A DNA stretch of 64,000 nucleotides from Porticoccaceae bacterium (GTDB lineage: Bacteria; Pseudomonadota; Gammaproteobacteria; Pseudomonadales; Porticoccaceae): assembly GCA_024644595.1 (NCBI GenBank), contig JAHEHL010000003.1, forward strand, positions 62,001 through 126,000. Reading direction: 5' to 3'. The notes under the pieces were generated by a model. That model made no database searches. It was not told the DNA's origin and saw nothing but the letters and a program-made list of their open reading frames with translations. This document shows positions 46,237 through 56,254 of the stretch, piece by piece (within the stretch, counting starts at the first letter, position 1; each line of letters starts with the position of its first letter). The position numbers and the translations under genes were made by a program.

Positions 46237-46662
46237 TTAGCGAGGGCAAATCTCATTGTCAGCAAAGAAATAGGCGATTTCACGTGCTGCGGACGCTGCT
46301 GCGTCAGAACCGTGCACCGCGTTGGCGTCGATTGACTCGGCAAAGTCTGCACGGATGGTACCCGGCGCGGCTTCTTTGGGGTTGGTTGCACCCATCAGAT
46401 CACGGTTGGTCATAACCGCATTTTCTCCTTCCAACACCTGAACAGACACTGGGCCAGACGTCATAAAGGCAACCAAGTCTTTGAAGAAAGGACGCTCGCT
46501 GTGCTCGGCATAAAAGCCTTCAGCTTGCTCTTGAGTCAGGTGCTGCATTTTGCAGGCAACAATTTTCAGGCCAGCCTGTTCGAAACGACCGAGGATTTGG
46601 CCGACAACGTTTTTTGCTACAGCATCGGGCTTGATAATGGATAGAGTGCGTTCAGTCGCCAT
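46237..46662 (-). CDS. ndk: Nucleoside diphosphate kinase
   Basis: A 141-residue kinase that balances NTP and dNTP pools by phosphate transfer through a phospho-histidine. The start is the ATG at 46662, 7 bases after GGAG; an upstream in-frame start would add 16 unrelated residues. Motifs are [10 protein letters not shown] at the start and the active-site His in [16 protein letters not shown]. Length agrees with the bacterial family (about 141-143). The gene order iscX-(insert)-ndk-rlmN is pseudomonad-like. Confidence 0.97.
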   Translation of the reverse strand: MATERTLSIIKPDAVAKNVVGQILGRFEQAGLKIVACKMQHLTQEQAEGFYAEHSERPFFKDLVAFMTSGPVSVQVLEGENAVMTNRDLMGATNPKEAAPGTIRADFAESIDANAVHGSDAAASAAREIAYFFADNEICPR

Positions 46663-46779
46663 GGAATGTCTCCGAAAAAATATGTGTGATACGTAAAGAA
46701 ATTGCCCCAACGGGCGGAAAGCCCGGATTCTACCTGCCTGCGGTTACGGTCACAATAGGTTTTTCGGTTAGGCTCTGGG

Positions 46780-48732
46780 TTAGGCTACCAGCAGGCGCTG
46801 AAATTTATCCAGCGACACCGGCATGCTGAAATGTGCGCCCTGATATTTTTCGCATCCGAGACTCCGCAAAATATCCAAAACCTCGCGTTTTTCAACGCCT
46901 TCAGCGACGACATCGAGGCCGTAATGATGCGCGACCATCATGATCGCTTCGACCAGACCAAGCGTCTCTTTATCGGAGTTGAGGTTGCTAATAAATTCAC
47001 GGTCAATTTTTAAAATATCCAGCGGCAAACGCTTAAGGTAGATCATCGACGAGTATCCGCTGCCAAAGTCGTCGATGGCGAAACGGGTACCCATATCGCG
47101 AATTTTTTTCATCTTATCGACCACCGACTCAAAGTCATCGATCAACAGGTTTTCAGTCACTTCCAGTGTCAACATATCGGGGCGAATAGCGTAGCTTTTA
47201 AGGCTGTGCTCAAGCGATTTGATCAGCTGAGGATCATGGAACTGTTTGGGACTGATATTGACTGCCATCTGCATATCTTCGTGCCACAGACCACGGTCGA
47301 GCATTTGGCGCAGGTATTCACAAGAGGTACGAATCACCCACAAACCCACATCGACAATCATGCCCGATGACTCCAAAACCGGAATAAAATCAGCCGGCGT
47401 ACGCTGGGCTTGACCCGAATGCATCCAGCGCAACAATACCTCTCCACCTACCACTTCACCGCTATGAGTCGACACCTGAGGCTGCACATAGAGATCAAAT
47501 TCCTGATTGGCCACCGCTTTGCGCAGACTGGATTGCATATTAATGCGTTGCCGCGCGCGACGGGTAATCTGGGAATCAAACAGCACCACGGTGTCGCGGC
47601 CACGACGCTTGGCTTCAAACATGGCGCTCTCGGCCTGTTGCACGGCTTCCTCGGCATCGACAATTGCCTCGGGTGAGGCATAGTAGAGCCCGGCATAGAG
47701 TACGCTAACGCCAACACTGGCGGTCACACTGACCTCGCCACTGTCGGTGAAGAATGGCCGCGTCAGCACACAGCGGAGTTCATTGGCAATCGCGAGGCTG
47801 ATTTCCCGCGCCTGCTCAGCGGTTTCGGCAATATCCCTGATCAGCACCAAAAACGAGTCGCCAGCAACTTGATCAACTTCCATATTGTCGGTGCAGATTC
47901 CTTTAATGGTCTCGGCCGCACGCTCCAGAATTTGGTTGCCGACTGTTTTGCCGAGGGATTCATTGATCGAGTTAAAGTGGTCGAGGTCAATTAGCATCAG
48001 CGCGCCGCAGGCGGTGTCGCGGTGAGGACTATTGAGATAGTCACCGATACTGTTGAGAAGACGTCGATTCACCGGCAGGCCAGAGAGGGTTTGATATTGG
48101 TCACTGTCGCTGTGCTCTTCAGGCTTTTTATCGGCTGAGGGCTCTTTTTCTGCTGAGGGCTCTTTTTCTGCTGAGGGCTCTTTGTCTGCTGAGGGCTCTT
48201 TTTCCGCTGAGGGCCTTTGATTCCCTGCGGGCTCTTGATTCGCTGAGGGCTCTTGATTGGCTAAGGGCTCTTTTTCCTGCTCCGGCTGGTGTTTCTGATC
48301 TTGATTCGGAGCGAGCGGCGATTGGCTAGAGGGAATGGTTGAAAACTCTTTCATTACCATCTTGGCTAGAGAGGGCAGCGGATAAAGTGTAACGCTCAGT
48401 GTATTGTCGTGCTCAGGTTGGCTATTGGCGCCGGCGGCGGCACTCAGCGAGACTACGATTTCATCCTGTTCGAGAAGATTTTCAGAGCGCCAGAGAATAT
48501 TTTCAGCCTTATCCTGACGAAGCTTTTCAATCACCTGTTTGAGTTGCACTACAGACTGGAGTTGATCCGGCTGCTCTTCACTGAGGGTGGCACCGACAAT
48601 CTGTTGGCGCTCACAGTTGAGAATTTGCAGGGCTCGGGCGTTGGCATCGATGCAAACGCCATAGGCAAAGAATAAGGTCCCGAAAGGGGCGGTCTCGAGG
48701 ACTTTCTTGTAGAGTTTGTCTCGGTCTGCCAT
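46780..48732 (-). CDS. PAS-GGDEF-EAL protein, probable c-di-GMP phosphodiesterase
   Basis: A 650-residue cytoplasmic signalling protein. An N-terminal PAS-like domain (about 1-130), a charged hexapeptide-repeat linker (about 156-203), a GGDEF domain (about 214-375) whose signature is degenerate (VAGDSF), and an EAL domain (about 395-650). The EAL part looks active: EVLLRW, NISPKQF, VTENLL, IDDFGSGYSS, ILKIDREF and AEGVE are in place, with EVL for EAL. So c-di-GMP hydrolysis is likely and synthesis unlikely. It is inserted between iscX and ndk, which are neighbours in pseudomonads. The partner process is unknown. Confidence 0.92.
   Translation of the reverse strand: MADRDKLYKKVLETAPFGTLFFAYGVCIDANARALQILNCERQQIVGATLSEEQPDQLQSVVQLKQVIEKLRQDKAENILWRSENLLEQDEIVVSLSAAAGANSQPEHDNTLSVTLYPLPSLAKMVMKEFSTIPSSQSPLAPNQDQKHQPEQEKEPLANQEPSANQEPAGNQRPSAEKEPSADKEPSAEKEPSAEKEPSADKKPEEHSDSDQYQTLSGLPVNRRLLNSIGDYLNSPHRDTACGALMLIDLDHFNSINESLGKTVGNQILERAAETIKGICTDNMEVDQVAGDSFLVLIRDIAETAEQAREISLAIANELRCVLTRPFFTDSGEVSVTASVGVSVLYAGLYYASPEAIVDAEEAVQQAESAMFEAKRRGRDTVVLFDSQITRRARQRINMQSSLRKAVANQEFDLYVQPQVSTHSGEVVGGEVLLRWMHSGQAQRTPADFIPVLESSGMIVDVGLWVIRTSCEYLRQMLDRGLWHEDMQMAVNISPKQFHDPQLIKSLEHSLKSYAIRPDMLTLEVTENLLIDDFESVVDKMKKIRDMGTRFAIDDFGSGYSSMIYLKRLPLDILKIDREFISNLNSDKETLGLVEAIMMVAHHYGLDVVAEGVEKREVLDILRSLGCEKYQGAHFSMPVSLDKFQRLLVA
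48124..48267 (-). repeat. 18-bp coding tandem repeat, about 8 copies
   Basis: Degenerate direct repeats of 18 bases within the GGDEF/EAL gene, encoding hexads of the type P-S-A-E-K-E. The last copies transcribed (GAGGGCTCTTTTTCTGCT on plus) are nearly identical, while the first are more diverged. Copy number could vary among strains and change linker length. Confidence 0.88.
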
Positions 48733-48786
48733 CCGTTGCCCGTGTCTCGCGTCCTGTGCGTTGGTTATTGGCTGGAGGTCGGGGTT

Positions 48787-48984
48787 TTAATCCAGCTCCT
48801 CCATCCAGGCCATTTGAATGGCTTCGAGGATTTTCTCTCCGCAGCGCTCAGGATCATCAGAAAAATCATCGAGATCCAGAACCCATTTGCGCAGATCGAC
48901 AAAGTTGATGTACTGAGGATCTACATCTGGATAAGTATCCGCCAGTTCAATAGCAATGTCGTGTATATCTGTCCACTTCAGCAT
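48787..48984 (-). CDS. iscX: Iron-sulfur assembly accessory protein IscX
   Basis: A 65-residue acidic protein of the isc system, proposed iron donor or regulator of IscS. Its sequence has the family pattern: LKWTDIHDIAIELADTYPD, FVDLRKWVLDLDDF and an acidic C-terminus MAWMEELD. Length matches E. coli IscX (66). It is the last isc gene, 64 bases after fdx. Confidence 0.95.
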   Translation of the reverse strand: MLKWTDIHDIAIELADTYPDVDPQYINFVDLRKWVLDLDDFSDDPERCGEKILEAIQMAWMEELD

Positions 48985-49048
48985 AGTCTATTACTCCATT
49001 TCCTGCTCTGTCTTGTCCGCCGTCAACGGCAGCATCGGCATCTCTTTT

Positions 49049-49387
49049 TCAGTGTTTTTCCGAGACCATATTGATTGTGTATTTAGGAATCTCAACGACC
49101 AGATCAATATCGTCGGCAATCAGCTGACAGCTGAGTCGCGAGTCCGGGTCTACGCCCCAAGCTTTGTCGAGAAAATCCTCTTCCAGTTCATCGGCCTCGG
49201 GCAATAATTCAAAGCCCTCCCGCACATGCACATGACATGTGGTGCAGGCACAGGACATCTCGCAGGCGTGCTCAATGTCTATGCCATTTCGCAGCGCGGC
49301 TTCACAGACGCTCTCGCCCGGCTCAGACTCAATCACTGCGCCCTTGGGACAGAATTCTTCATGGGGTAAAAATACGATACGTGCCAT
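49049..49387 (-). CDS. fdx: ISC-type [2Fe-2S] ferredoxin
   Basis: A 112-residue adrenodoxin-like ferredoxin that supplies electrons for Fe-S cluster assembly. Cluster cysteines are in CEMSCACTTCHVHV with a fourth in RLSCQLIA. Length matches E. coli Fdx (111). Its start overlaps the last base of the hscA stop (TAATG), so the genes are coupled. It may also serve other electron acceptors, since no dedicated P450 ferredoxin is in the window; that is speculative. Confidence 0.96.
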   Translation of the reverse strand: MARIVFLPHEEFCPKGAVIESEPGESVCEAALRNGIDIEHACEMSCACTTCHVHVREGFELLPEADELEEDFLDKAWGVDPDSRLSCQLIADDIDLVVEIPKYTINMVSEKH

Positions 49388-51258
49388 TAGAGATTATTCT
49401 CCACATCATCAAGACTCTGTCCAGCCAGCGCACTCTTGATGCTGGCATCCATTCTGCGCGCGGCAAACTCTTCGCTGATTTTGCCTACCGACTCAATCTG
49501 CCGCGCCAGTATTCGGTGTTCGGTACTGCTATCACGCACTTCTTGCAATGCTTTCAAGGCAACCTCAAGACAGTGATATTCAGCGTCATCAAGCAGTGCT
49601 CGACCATCTTTTTGCAATGCTGCATTCAAATCTTCAATCATACGATCCGCTTCGACCTGCTGCTCGCGCAGTGCGCGTGCCTTCATGTCGTCTTTGGCAT
49701 AACTGAAGGAATCCTGCAGCATATTGGTGATTTCATTTTCATCGAGCCCATAAGAGGGCTTGACCTCAATATGCGATTCAGCACCGCTAACCACTTCACG
49801 GGCATTGACGCTGAGCAGTCCATCCGCATCCACCTGATAAGTGACCCGAATCTTTGCTGCACCTGCCACCATCGGTGGGATATCGCGCAACTCAAAGCGC
49901 GCCAGTGAGCGGCAGTCTGCAGCCAGCTCGCGCTCGCCTTGCAAAATATGGATGGCCATTGCCGTCTGCCCATCTTTAAACGTGGTAAATTCCTGCGCCC
50001 GCGAAACCGGGATAGTGGTATTGCGATGGATTATTTTTTCTATCAGCCCACCCATGGTCTCAAGGCCGAGAGACAGTGGAATGACATCGAGCAGCAACAT
50101 ATCGTCACCCGATTTATTGCCAACCAGCACTTCGGCCTGCAGGGCAGCACCCATGGCTACAACGCGGTCGGGGTCGATATCGGAATGCGGGCGGCGATCA
50201 AACTGCTGGCCTACTTTTTCATGCACACGGGGGGTTCGGGTTGAACCGCCAACCAGGATAACTTCATCTACCTGATCAGTATTCAGCCCTGCATCGCGGA
50301 GTGATTTCTTTGCCGCGCGCAGGGTTTTGTCAATCAGCGGATCAATCAGACTATTCAGTTGATCTCGAGTCAGTACGCCGCGCCAATCCAGCACTTCAAT
50401 CTTGACTGCATCCTGATCGGTTAACTCTTCTTTTGCCGATTTGGCGGTCTCAAGCAAAATTCGCTGCTCTACCGGATTGAGAGACTCTGCCATACCTACC
50501 TGTTGACGAATCCACTCGGCTATTACACGGTCGAAATCGTCACCACCCAAGGCTGAATCACCACCGGTTGAGAGCACTTCGAAAACGCCCCGCGACAGTC
50601 GCAGAATAGAAATATCAAAGGTGCCACCACCAAGGTCATAGACCGCAACCACGCTGTCCTCACGCTGATCAAGACCGTAGGCAATTGCCGCCGCGGTGGG
50701 TTCGTTGAGTAGACGTAAGACTTTGATGCCGGCCAGTGTGGCGGCATCTTTGGTGGCCTGACGCTGGGCATCATCGAAATAGGCTGGCACCGTAATCACT
50801 GCGCCGTCGAGCATTCCGCCCAGCGCGATTTCAGCACGGCCGGCAAGTTTGCGGAGAATTTCAGCAGAGACCTGTATCGGGCTGACCAGTCCGGCAGCTG
50901 TGACAATCTTCGGCATTCCGCCATCGTCGGCAGCAAACTCATAGGGCAACTGATCACCAAAGCTTTTGACATCACTGAGGCCACGACCCATCAGACGCTT
51001 GACCGACGACAGTGTATTCAACGGGTCACTGACATTGTGCTCGGCGGCCTCGTAGCCCATACAACTGACGCCGTCTTTGTAATAGTGCACAACCGAGGGT
51101 AACAGATGCCTGCCCTGCTCATCAGCTAGGGTTTCCGGCGTCCCGCTGCGCACGGCGGCAACCAGCGAGTTGGTGGTACCGAGGTCGATTCCCACAGCAT
51201 GTTTGCGCTGATGGGGTTGCGGCGATTGGCCCGGTTCTGAAATTTGTAGTAGTGCCAT
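49387..51258 (-). CDS. hscA: Fe-S assembly Hsp70 chaperone HscA
   Basis: A 623-residue specialised Hsp70 that with HscB releases clusters from IscU. The N-terminal ATPase domain has [25 protein letters not shown] and [10 protein letters not shown]. The substrate-binding domain begins near residue 385 ([13 protein letters not shown]) and a helical lid follows. Length agrees with E. coli HscA (616). It follows hscB by 3 bases. Confidence 0.97.
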   Translation of the reverse strand: MALLQISEPGQSPQPHQRKHAVGIDLGTTNSLVAAVRSGTPETLADEQGRHLLPSVVHYYKDGVSCMGYEAAEHNVSDPLNTLSSVKRLMGRGLSDVKSFGDQLPYEFAADDGGMPKIVTAAGLVSPIQVSAEILRKLAGRAEIALGGMLDGAVITVPAYFDDAQRQATKDAATLAGIKVLRLLNEPTAAAIAYGLDQREDSVVAVYDLGGGTFDISILRLSRGVFEVLSTGGDSALGGDDFDRVIAEWIRQQVGMAESLNPVEQRILLETAKSAKEELTDQDAVKIEVLDWRGVLTRDQLNSLIDPLIDKTLRAAKKSLRDAGLNTDQVDEVILVGGSTRTPRVHEKVGQQFDRRPHSDIDPDRVVAMGAALQAEVLVGNKSGDDMLLLDVIPLSLGLETMGGLIEKIIHRNTTIPVSRAQEFTTFKDGQTAMAIHILQGERELAADCRSLARFELRDIPPMVAGAAKIRVTYQVDADGLLSVNAREVVSGAESHIEVKPSYGLDENEITNMLQDSFSYAKDDMKARALREQQVEADRMIEDLNAALQKDGRALLDDAEYHCLEVALKALQEVRDSSTEHRILARQIESVGKISEEFAARRMDASIKSALAGQSLDDVENNL

Positions 51259-51261
51259 GAT

Positions 51262-51810
51262 TTAAAGGTCCTCTAAATCTTCTTCGCGCAGCTCAATCTC
51301 ATCCAGCAGCTTGGCAAAGAATTGCATTTTGGCCACGGTGTCCAGAGCATTAGTGTAATCGGCCGCAAGGTGCTGCGCCTGAAAATCATTCTGCAACTGC
51401 AGGTACTGTCGCTGCGCATCAGTGCGCATGGTGTCCAATGTTTTGAACGGGTCAGCATTGTCACCTATATCGCCAAGAGCTTCACGAAACTCGATCTGCT
51501 GCATCAGAAAGTGGCTATCGCTGGTAATATGACTTTCCTGGCTGGCGTCGACATGCTCCAGCTCGAGTAAATACTGTGCACGCTTAAGCGGTGACTTCAG
51601 AGTGTCGTATGCCTGATTGATTAATGACGTGGTCTGCATCGCCAGACGTTTGTCCACATCGCCTTTGGTGGAGAAGCGGTCGGGGTGAAAGGTCTGCTGT
51701 AACTTGCGGTAGCGGGAATCGAGCAACTCGCGATCGACTGTCCACCCAGGAGGTAGAGAAAAGAGCTGGAAAAAATTCTCTTTTGTGAGCAACTGTGTGG
51801 ACAAATCCAA
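51262..51810 (-). CDS. hscB: Co-chaperone HscB (J-domain protein)
   Basis: A 182-residue J-domain co-chaperone that brings IscU to HscA. The HPD motif is in TFHPDRFS near residue 42, after FFQLFSLPPGW. The C-terminal three-helix IscU-binding part follows (FLMQQIEFREALGDI). No ATG or GTG fits the N-terminus: the frame opens with TTG at 51810, which I take as start, though the preceding Shine-Dalgarno sequence (GGTAGA) is poor. Length is near E. coli HscB (171). Confidence 0.92.
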   Translation of the reverse strand: MDLSTQLLTKENFFQLFSLPPGWTVDRELLDSRYRKLQQTFHPDRFSTKGDVDKRLAMQTTSLINQAYDTLKSPLKRAQYLLELEHVDASQESHITSDSHFLMQQIEFREALGDIGDNADPFKTLDTMRTDAQRQYLQLQNDFQAQHLAADYTNALDTVAKMQFFAKLLDEIELREEDLEDL

Positions 51811-51861
51811 TCTACCGACCCCGATGGTTAACGCTGTTAAATAATGCTCAGTGCAGGCTCT

Positions 51862-52185
51862 TTAGACGTGAAAGCTCTCGCCGCAGCCACACTCATCTTT
51901 AACGTTGGGGTTTTTAAATTCAAAGCCCTCGTTCAAGCCCTCTTTAACGTAATCAAGCTGCGTACCATCCAGATAGACAAGGCTTTTTGGATCGATTACC
52001 AGTTTGACATCACCGCACTGGAATACCTCATCCTCAGGCTTTGCGCTATCGACAAACTCGAGGACGTAGGAAAGACCTGAGCAGCCAGTGGTGCGCACAC
52101 CGAGACGAACACCTATGCCTTTTGCACGGTGTTCGAGGTGCTTGATTACGTGCTGCTCGGCAGCGGATGTCATAGTGATAGCCAT
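51862..52185 (-). CDS. iscA: Iron-sulfur carrier IscA
   Basis: A 107-residue A-type carrier. The three metal-binding cysteines are in [10 protein letters not shown] and the C-terminal ECGCGESF. Length matches E. coli IscA (107). It delivers Fe-S clusters to [4Fe-4S] apo-proteins. It starts 9 bases after iscU. Confidence 0.97.
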   Translation of the reverse strand: MAITMTSAAEQHVIKHLEHRAKGIGVRLGVRTTGCSGLSYVLEFVDSAKPEDEVFQCGDVKLVIDPKSLVYLDGTQLDYVKEGLNEGFEFKNPNVKDECGCGESFHV

Positions 52186-52194
52186 AGTGGTCGA

Positions 52195-52578
52195 TCAATT
52201 CCCCTGCTTTGTGCGGATATCACGCACGGCGGCTTTGATGGCGTCTTCCGCCAGTACCGAGCAGTGAATCTTGACTGGCGGCAAGGCCAATTCTTCAGCG
52301 ATTTGGGTGTTTTTAATACCTTCCGCATCATCTATATGCTTGCCCTTAACCCACTCGGTAAGCAGTGAGCTGGAGGCGATCGCTGAACCGCAACCATACG
52401 TTTTAAACTTGGCATCTTCGATAATGCCATCGCTGTTAACCTGAATCTGCAGGCGCATAACGTCGCCGCAGGCAGGTGCTCCGACCATGCCGGTACCAAC
52501 ATTTTTCGCGTTGTCATCCAGCTTGCCAACATTGCGTGGATTTTCGTAGTGATCGATAACTTTTTCGCTGTAAGCCAT
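52195..52578 (-). CDS. iscU: Iron-sulfur cluster scaffold IscU
   Basis: A 127-residue scaffold on which the cluster is built. It carries the three ligand cysteines in GAPACGDV, TYGCGSAIASS and KIHCSVLAE, and the HscA-recognition motif LPPVK. GGAG lies 8 bases before the ATG. Length agrees with the family (128). It is 45 bases downstream of iscS. Confidence 0.98.
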   Translation of the reverse strand: MAYSEKVIDHYENPRNVGKLDDNAKNVGTGMVGAPACGDVMRLQIQVNSDGIIEDAKFKTYGCGSAIASSSLLTEWVKGKHIDDAEGIKNTQIAEELALPPVKIHCSVLAEDAIKAAVRDIRTKQGN

Positions 52579-52623
52579 GGTGATGACTCCTTTAATAGTA
52601 ACTCTGTTAAATAGACAATCGTT

Positions 52624-53838
52624 TTAGTGGGCCGCCCACTCTACCTGGCTTAAATCGACGCCGTCTTTGAACATATCCCACAGTGGAGAGAGTTCGCGCA
52701 ACTTGGTCACCGCGTGGCGCACCTTGACGATGGCGTCATCTATGTCTTGTTCAGTTGTATAGCGCCCGATGCTGAAGCGAATCGAACTGTGCGCCATTTC
52801 GTCATTCAACCCGAGTGCTCGCAGTACGTAGGATGGCTCGAGGCTGGCCGAGGTACAGGCGGAACCCGAAGAGACTGCCAAATCACGCAGCGCCATAATC
52901 AATGATTCGCCCTCTACAAAAGCAAAGCTGATATTGATAATACCCGGCACATGGCGCGTGGGCGAGCCATTGAGATGGACTTCTTCCATATCCGACACAC
53001 CATCCCACAGACGCTGACGTAGCTTTGCAATGCGCGCCGACTCCTGGTCATACAGTTCACCGGCAAGCCGGAAGGCTTCACCCATTGCGGCAATCTGATG
53101 TGTTGCCAACGTGCCTGAACGCATACCGCGCTCGTGACCACCGCCGTGCATCTGAGCTTCGATGCGCACCCGTGGTTTGCGTCGAACATACAACGCGCCA
53201 ATTCCTTTCGGGCCATAAATCTTGTGTGCCGAGAATGACATCATGTCGACTTTCATTGCCTCGACATCGATCGGTGTTTTGCCGGCACTCTGGGCGGAAT
53301 CAACATGGAAAAAGACTTTTCTCTCGCGGCAGATCTCACCAATTGCGGCGATATCATTGAGCGTACCAATCTCATTGTTAACATGCATAATCGAGACAAC
53401 CGTGGTGTCTTCACGGATTGCATCGGCAACCACCTGGGGCTGAATCAGCCCTTCAGAATCCGGATCCAGATAGGTTACTTCGAAGCCTTCCCGCTCAAGC
53501 TGACGACAGGTGTCGAGCACCGCTTTGTGCTCAATCCGTGAGGTAATAATGTGCTTACCTTTGCGCTGGTTAAAGTGCGCGCAGCCCTTGATGGCCAGAT
53601 TATTAGCTTCAGTGGCACCTGAGGTCCAGACGATTTCCCGTGGATCGGCACCGATCAGCGCAGCTACCTGCTCACGTGCATCTTCAACCGCAGCTTCCGC
53701 TTCCCAGCCAAAGGTGTGTGAACGCGACGCCGGGTTGCCAAAGTGGCCGCTCGGTGTCAAAAACTGCATCATTTTATCTGCAACGGCGGGATCAACCGGC
53801 GTTGTCGCAGCATAATCGAGATAAATTGGAAGGCTCAT
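52624..53838 (-). CDS. iscS: Cysteine desulfurase IscS
   Basis: A 404-residue PLP enzyme that takes sulfur from cysteine for Fe-S clusters and tRNA thiolation. The PLP Lys is in [11 protein letters not shown] and the persulfide Cys in [12 protein letters not shown]. The ATG at 53838 is chosen over the upstream TTG (53841), since GGAG sits 6 bases before it and 404 residues is the E. coli length. It follows iscR by 14 bases. Confidence 0.98.
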   Translation of the reverse strand: MSLPIYLDYAATTPVDPAVADKMMQFLTPSGHFGNPASRSHTFGWEAEAAVEDAREQVAALIGADPREIVWTSGATEANNLAIKGCAHFNQRKGKHIITSRIEHKAVLDTCRQLEREGFEVTYLDPDSEGLIQPQVVADAIREDTTVVSIMHVNNEIGTLNDIAAIGEICRERKVFFHVDSAQSAGKTPIDVEAMKVDMMSFSAHKIYGPKGIGALYVRRKPRVRIEAQMHGGGHERGMRSGTLATHQIAAMGEAFRLAGELYDQESARIAKLRQRLWDGVSDMEEVHLNGSPTRHVPGIINISFAFVEGESLIMALRDLAVSSGSACTSASLEPSYVLRALGLNDEMAHSSIRFSIGRYTTEQDIDDAIVKVRHAVTKLRELSPLWDMFKDGVDLSQVEWAAH

Positions 53839-53852
53839 CAATTGCTCCAGGT

Positions 53853-54329
53853 TTAGCAGGCGCTAGCCCGCGGACTTTCATTTAATATTAATAGCTGCTC
53901 AACCTGACGCTGAGCAATACTTTTTACGTCGCGGCGTGCAACCAGGTCAGCCAGCGAAATAGCATTTAAAAAACTGTGTATCTCATGACTCAATTGATCC
54001 CACAATGAGTGAGTAAGACAAATCTCTCCACCCTGGCAGTCACCCTTTCCCTGACAATTGGTGGTGTCCACTGATTCATTGACCGCATCAATAATTTGCG
54101 CGACAAAGATGCTCTCACTGGATCTGCCAAGGCGGTATCCCCCACCGGGACCACGCACGCTTGAAACCAATTCAGATTGGCGCAATTTCGAGAATAGTTG
54201 CTCGAGATAAGACAGTGAAATAGATTGGCGATGAGAGATGTCAGCTAGCGAAACCGGTTTGTCATTGGCATGGATGGTAAGGTCCAACATCGCGGTTACC
54301 GCATAACGCCCTTTGGTTGTCAGTCGCAT
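53853..54329 (-). CDS. iscR: Fe-S sensing regulator IscR
   Basis: A 158-residue Rrf2-family regulator that binds a [2Fe-2S] cluster. The winged helix is at the N-terminus ([17 protein letters not shown]) and the cluster cysteines are in [13 protein letters not shown]. The ATG at 54329 has AAGGTG 5 bases before it; an in-frame GTG at 54335 is less likely. In the holo form it represses its own operon through a type 1 site, and a good match lies in its promoter (54394-54418). Confidence 0.97.
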   Translation of the reverse strand: MRLTTKGRYAVTAMLDLTIHANDKPVSLADISHRQSISLSYLEQLFSKLRQSELVSSVRGPGGGYRLGRSSESIFVAQIIDAVNESVDTTNCQGKGDCQGGEICLTHSLWDQLSHEIHSFLNAISLADLVARRDVKSIAQRQVEQLLILNESPRASAC

Positions 54330-54385
54330 AAACACACCTTATCAAAGCAGTTGGCCGAAGAATCTTCGACGCCGATGAGGGCGTG

Positions 54386-54418
54386 ATTATCTAATACCTG
54401 ACTATTTTAGTCAAGTAC
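54386..54418 (-). promoter_or_regulatory. isc operon promoter with IscR type 1 site
   Basis: On the minus strand: -35 TTGACT (54409-54414), 17-base spacer, -10 GATAAT (54386-54391). Overlapping the -35 is the imperfect palindrome 54394-54418, which in plus orientation reads ATACCTGACTA, then TTTTAGTCAAGTAC. This matches the E. coli type 1 IscR site (ATAxxxGACTA...TAGTCxxGTAT-like). Holo-IscR binding there would block RNA polymerase. Confidence 0.9.
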
Positions 54419-54494
54419 CTGTGAGACGGTAGAACCGATTTTCGGTGCACTACTCAAGCGCGCCCGCATGCCTCTCAAGCGGTGACCTTCTATT

Positions 54495-55241
54495 TTACTT
54501 GGCGATTGTACGCTGCACCGCAGACAACAGACCACGGAGGATGGAAACTTCCATCTCATCCATGCGCACTCGGTTAAAAAGTCGTCGCATACGGGTTAGA
54601 AGTTGCTTAGGGTTTTCCGGGTCGTAGAACTTCAAGTCGGCCATGGTGGCGGCCAGGTGCTCATGGAAGAACTCTAGATCGCCGGCACTCACCGGTGGCT
54701 GGTCCCAGTCGGTCAGCGGCGGCAAGTTGCCCTGCTCGTCGGCAAGACTGGCCATACGAACCTCGTAAGCCAGCACCTGAACAGCGGTCGCCAAATTGAG
54801 CGAACTGTATTCTGGATTGGACGGGATGTGGACATGGTAGTGACACTTCTGCAACTCATCATTCGTCAGGCCACGATCCTCACGGCCAAACAGTAGCGCG
54901 GTTTTATGGCTGCCAGCTTCCCGATAAATTTTCTCACCACATTCCCGCGGATTTAACAACGGCCAGGGTATGCGCCGCTCGCGGGCACTGGTGCCAACGA
55001 CCAGCGCGCAGTCGGCGATAGCCTCATCCACTGATTCGACAATGGTTGCATGAGCCAATACATCTCGGGCCCCCGCCGCACGCCAAACTGCTCGTGGTGC
55101 CGGATATTCACGAGGCTGCACCAGATACAATTCTGCCAGCCCCATATTTTTCATCGCTCGTGCTGCACCACCGATATTTCCCGGATGCGCGGTGTTCACT
55201 AGAACAATACGAATATTTGCCTGCCGCTCGGTTATTGACAC
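54495..55241 (-). CDS. trmJ: tRNA (cytidine/uridine-2'-O-)-methyltransferase TrmJ
   Basis: A 248-residue SPOUT-fold enzyme methylating position 32 of tRNAs. Motifs are IRIVLVNTAHPGNIGGAARAM at the start (in part NTAHPGNIGGAARAM), LLFGREDRGLTNDEL, and IPSNPEYSSLNLATAVQV for SAM binding in the knot. The start is GTG at 55241 with AGAGGTGA before it. Length matches E. coli TrmJ (246). It is divergent from suhB. In pseudomonads cysE usually lies between trmJ and iscR; it is not here. Confidence 0.96.
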   Translation of the reverse strand: MSITERQANIRIVLVNTAHPGNIGGAARAMKNMGLAELYLVQPREYPAPRAVWRAAGARDVLAHATIVESVDEAIADCALVVGTSARERRIPWPLLNPRECGEKIYREAGSHKTALLFGREDRGLTNDELQKCHYHVHIPSNPEYSSLNLATAVQVLAYEVRMASLADEQGNLPPLTDWDQPPVSAGDLEFFHEHLAATMADLKFYDPENPKQLLTRMRRLFNRVRMDEMEVSILRGLLSAVQRTIAK

Positions 55242-55378
55242 TCGTCACCTCTTGAAAACATGGATGGCCAACCATTATGGGGCCGAAAAACGGCGGCGAG
55301 TGTAGCAGAATCACTCTTCTCTGGCACAGTAGTTCTGGTACAATGCGGCCGCTCTTTAAGTCACTTGGAATAGTTCTC

Positions 55379-56182
55379 ATGCAACCTATGGTTAATATAG
55401 CCCTGCGTGCTGCCCGCGCTGCAGGCGAAATGATCGTCAAATCTGCTGATAATCTCGATCTGGTTAAGGTTGATGAAAAAGGCCGTCACGACTTTGTCAC
55501 CGAGGTTGATCGACGCTCTGAAGAAACCATTATTTACCATATCCAAAAGGCTTATCCCGACCACCGCTTCCTCTGTGAAGAGAGCGGCGTGAGCGGCAAC
55601 CCAAACAGCGATATCGAATGGATCATTGATCCACTCGATGGCACCACAAACTTTGTTCGCGGCATTCCCCATGTTGCGGTATCTATCGGTTGTCGTGTTA
55701 AAGGCAAGCTCGAACATGCTGTGGTGCTCGAACCGTTCAAACATGAAGAATTTACCGCCAGCCGTGGCGATGGCGCAAAGCTCAATGGCCGCCGCATTCG
55801 CGTGTCAGGCCGCGCCAGTGAAGCCGGCGCACTCTACGCCACAGGTGTGCCGTTCAGCCCACCCTCTTTCGATCATATGCAGGGCTACTTAAAAACCATG
55901 CATGACTTCGCTCACAACTCCTCGGGTGTTCGACGGATGGGCGCTGCTGCACTCGACCTGGCCTATGTTGCAGCCGGACGCATGGATGCCTACTGGGAGA
56001 TGTATTTAAAACCCTGGGATATCGCAGCCGGTGCGCTGCTAGTGCGCGAAGCCGGTGGTATGGTGAGTGATTTTCAGGGTGGTGAAAACTTTATGCACAA
56101 CGGACACATTATCGCCTGCACCCCCAAGCTGTTTAAACCAACACTTAAAGTCGTTTCCAAGCATCTCGGCACACTAAAATAA
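55379..56182 (+). CDS. suhB: Inositol-1-monophosphatase SuhB
   Basis: A 267-residue Mg-dependent phosphatase that also helps NusA-type antitermination on rRNA in enterics. Motifs are EESG (CEESGVSG), WIIDPLDGTTNFVRG and WEMYLKPWDIAAGALLV. The start at 55379 (MQPMVNIALRAARAAG) mirrors E. coli SuhB; an upstream in-frame ATG at 55277 would add 34 non-family residues. A TACAAT at 55339-55344 is a reasonable -10. Divergent from trmJ. Confidence 0.96.
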   Translation: MQPMVNIALRAARAAGEMIVKSADNLDLVKVDEKGRHDFVTEVDRRSEETIIYHIQKAYPDHRFLCEESGVSGNPNSDIEWIIDPLDGTTNFVRGIPHVAVSIGCRVKGKLEHAVVLEPFKHEEFTASRGDGAKLNGRRIRVSGRASEAGALYATGVPFSPPSFDHMQGYLKTMHDFAHNSSGVRRMGAAALDLAYVAAGRMDAYWEMYLKPWDIAAGALLVREAGGMVSDFQGGENFMHNGHIIACTPKLFKPTLKVVSKHLGTLK

Positions 56183-56186
56183 ACAG

Positions 56187-56254
56187 CCCTGAGCGTGATC
56201 TAGATAACCTGAGCGTCTTCTAAACAAAGAGCCTTGAGTGTCCCTTAGATAAAA
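56187..56254. repeat. Degenerate 20-24 bp tandem repeat
   Basis: Three imperfect direct copies beginning CCTGAGCGT, CCTGAGCGT and CCTTGAGTG, between suhB and the convergent HupE-like gene. The last overlaps the HupE-like stop codon. Function not evident. Confidence 0.45.

Noticed and set aside
48124-48267. CRISPR-like array of short repeats
   Set aside because: The 18-bp units are contiguous with no spacers and encode an in-frame hexapeptide linker.
49237-49908. 223-codon open frame opposite hscA/fdx
   Set aside because: Crosses two conserved genes antisense and shows no protein-family features.
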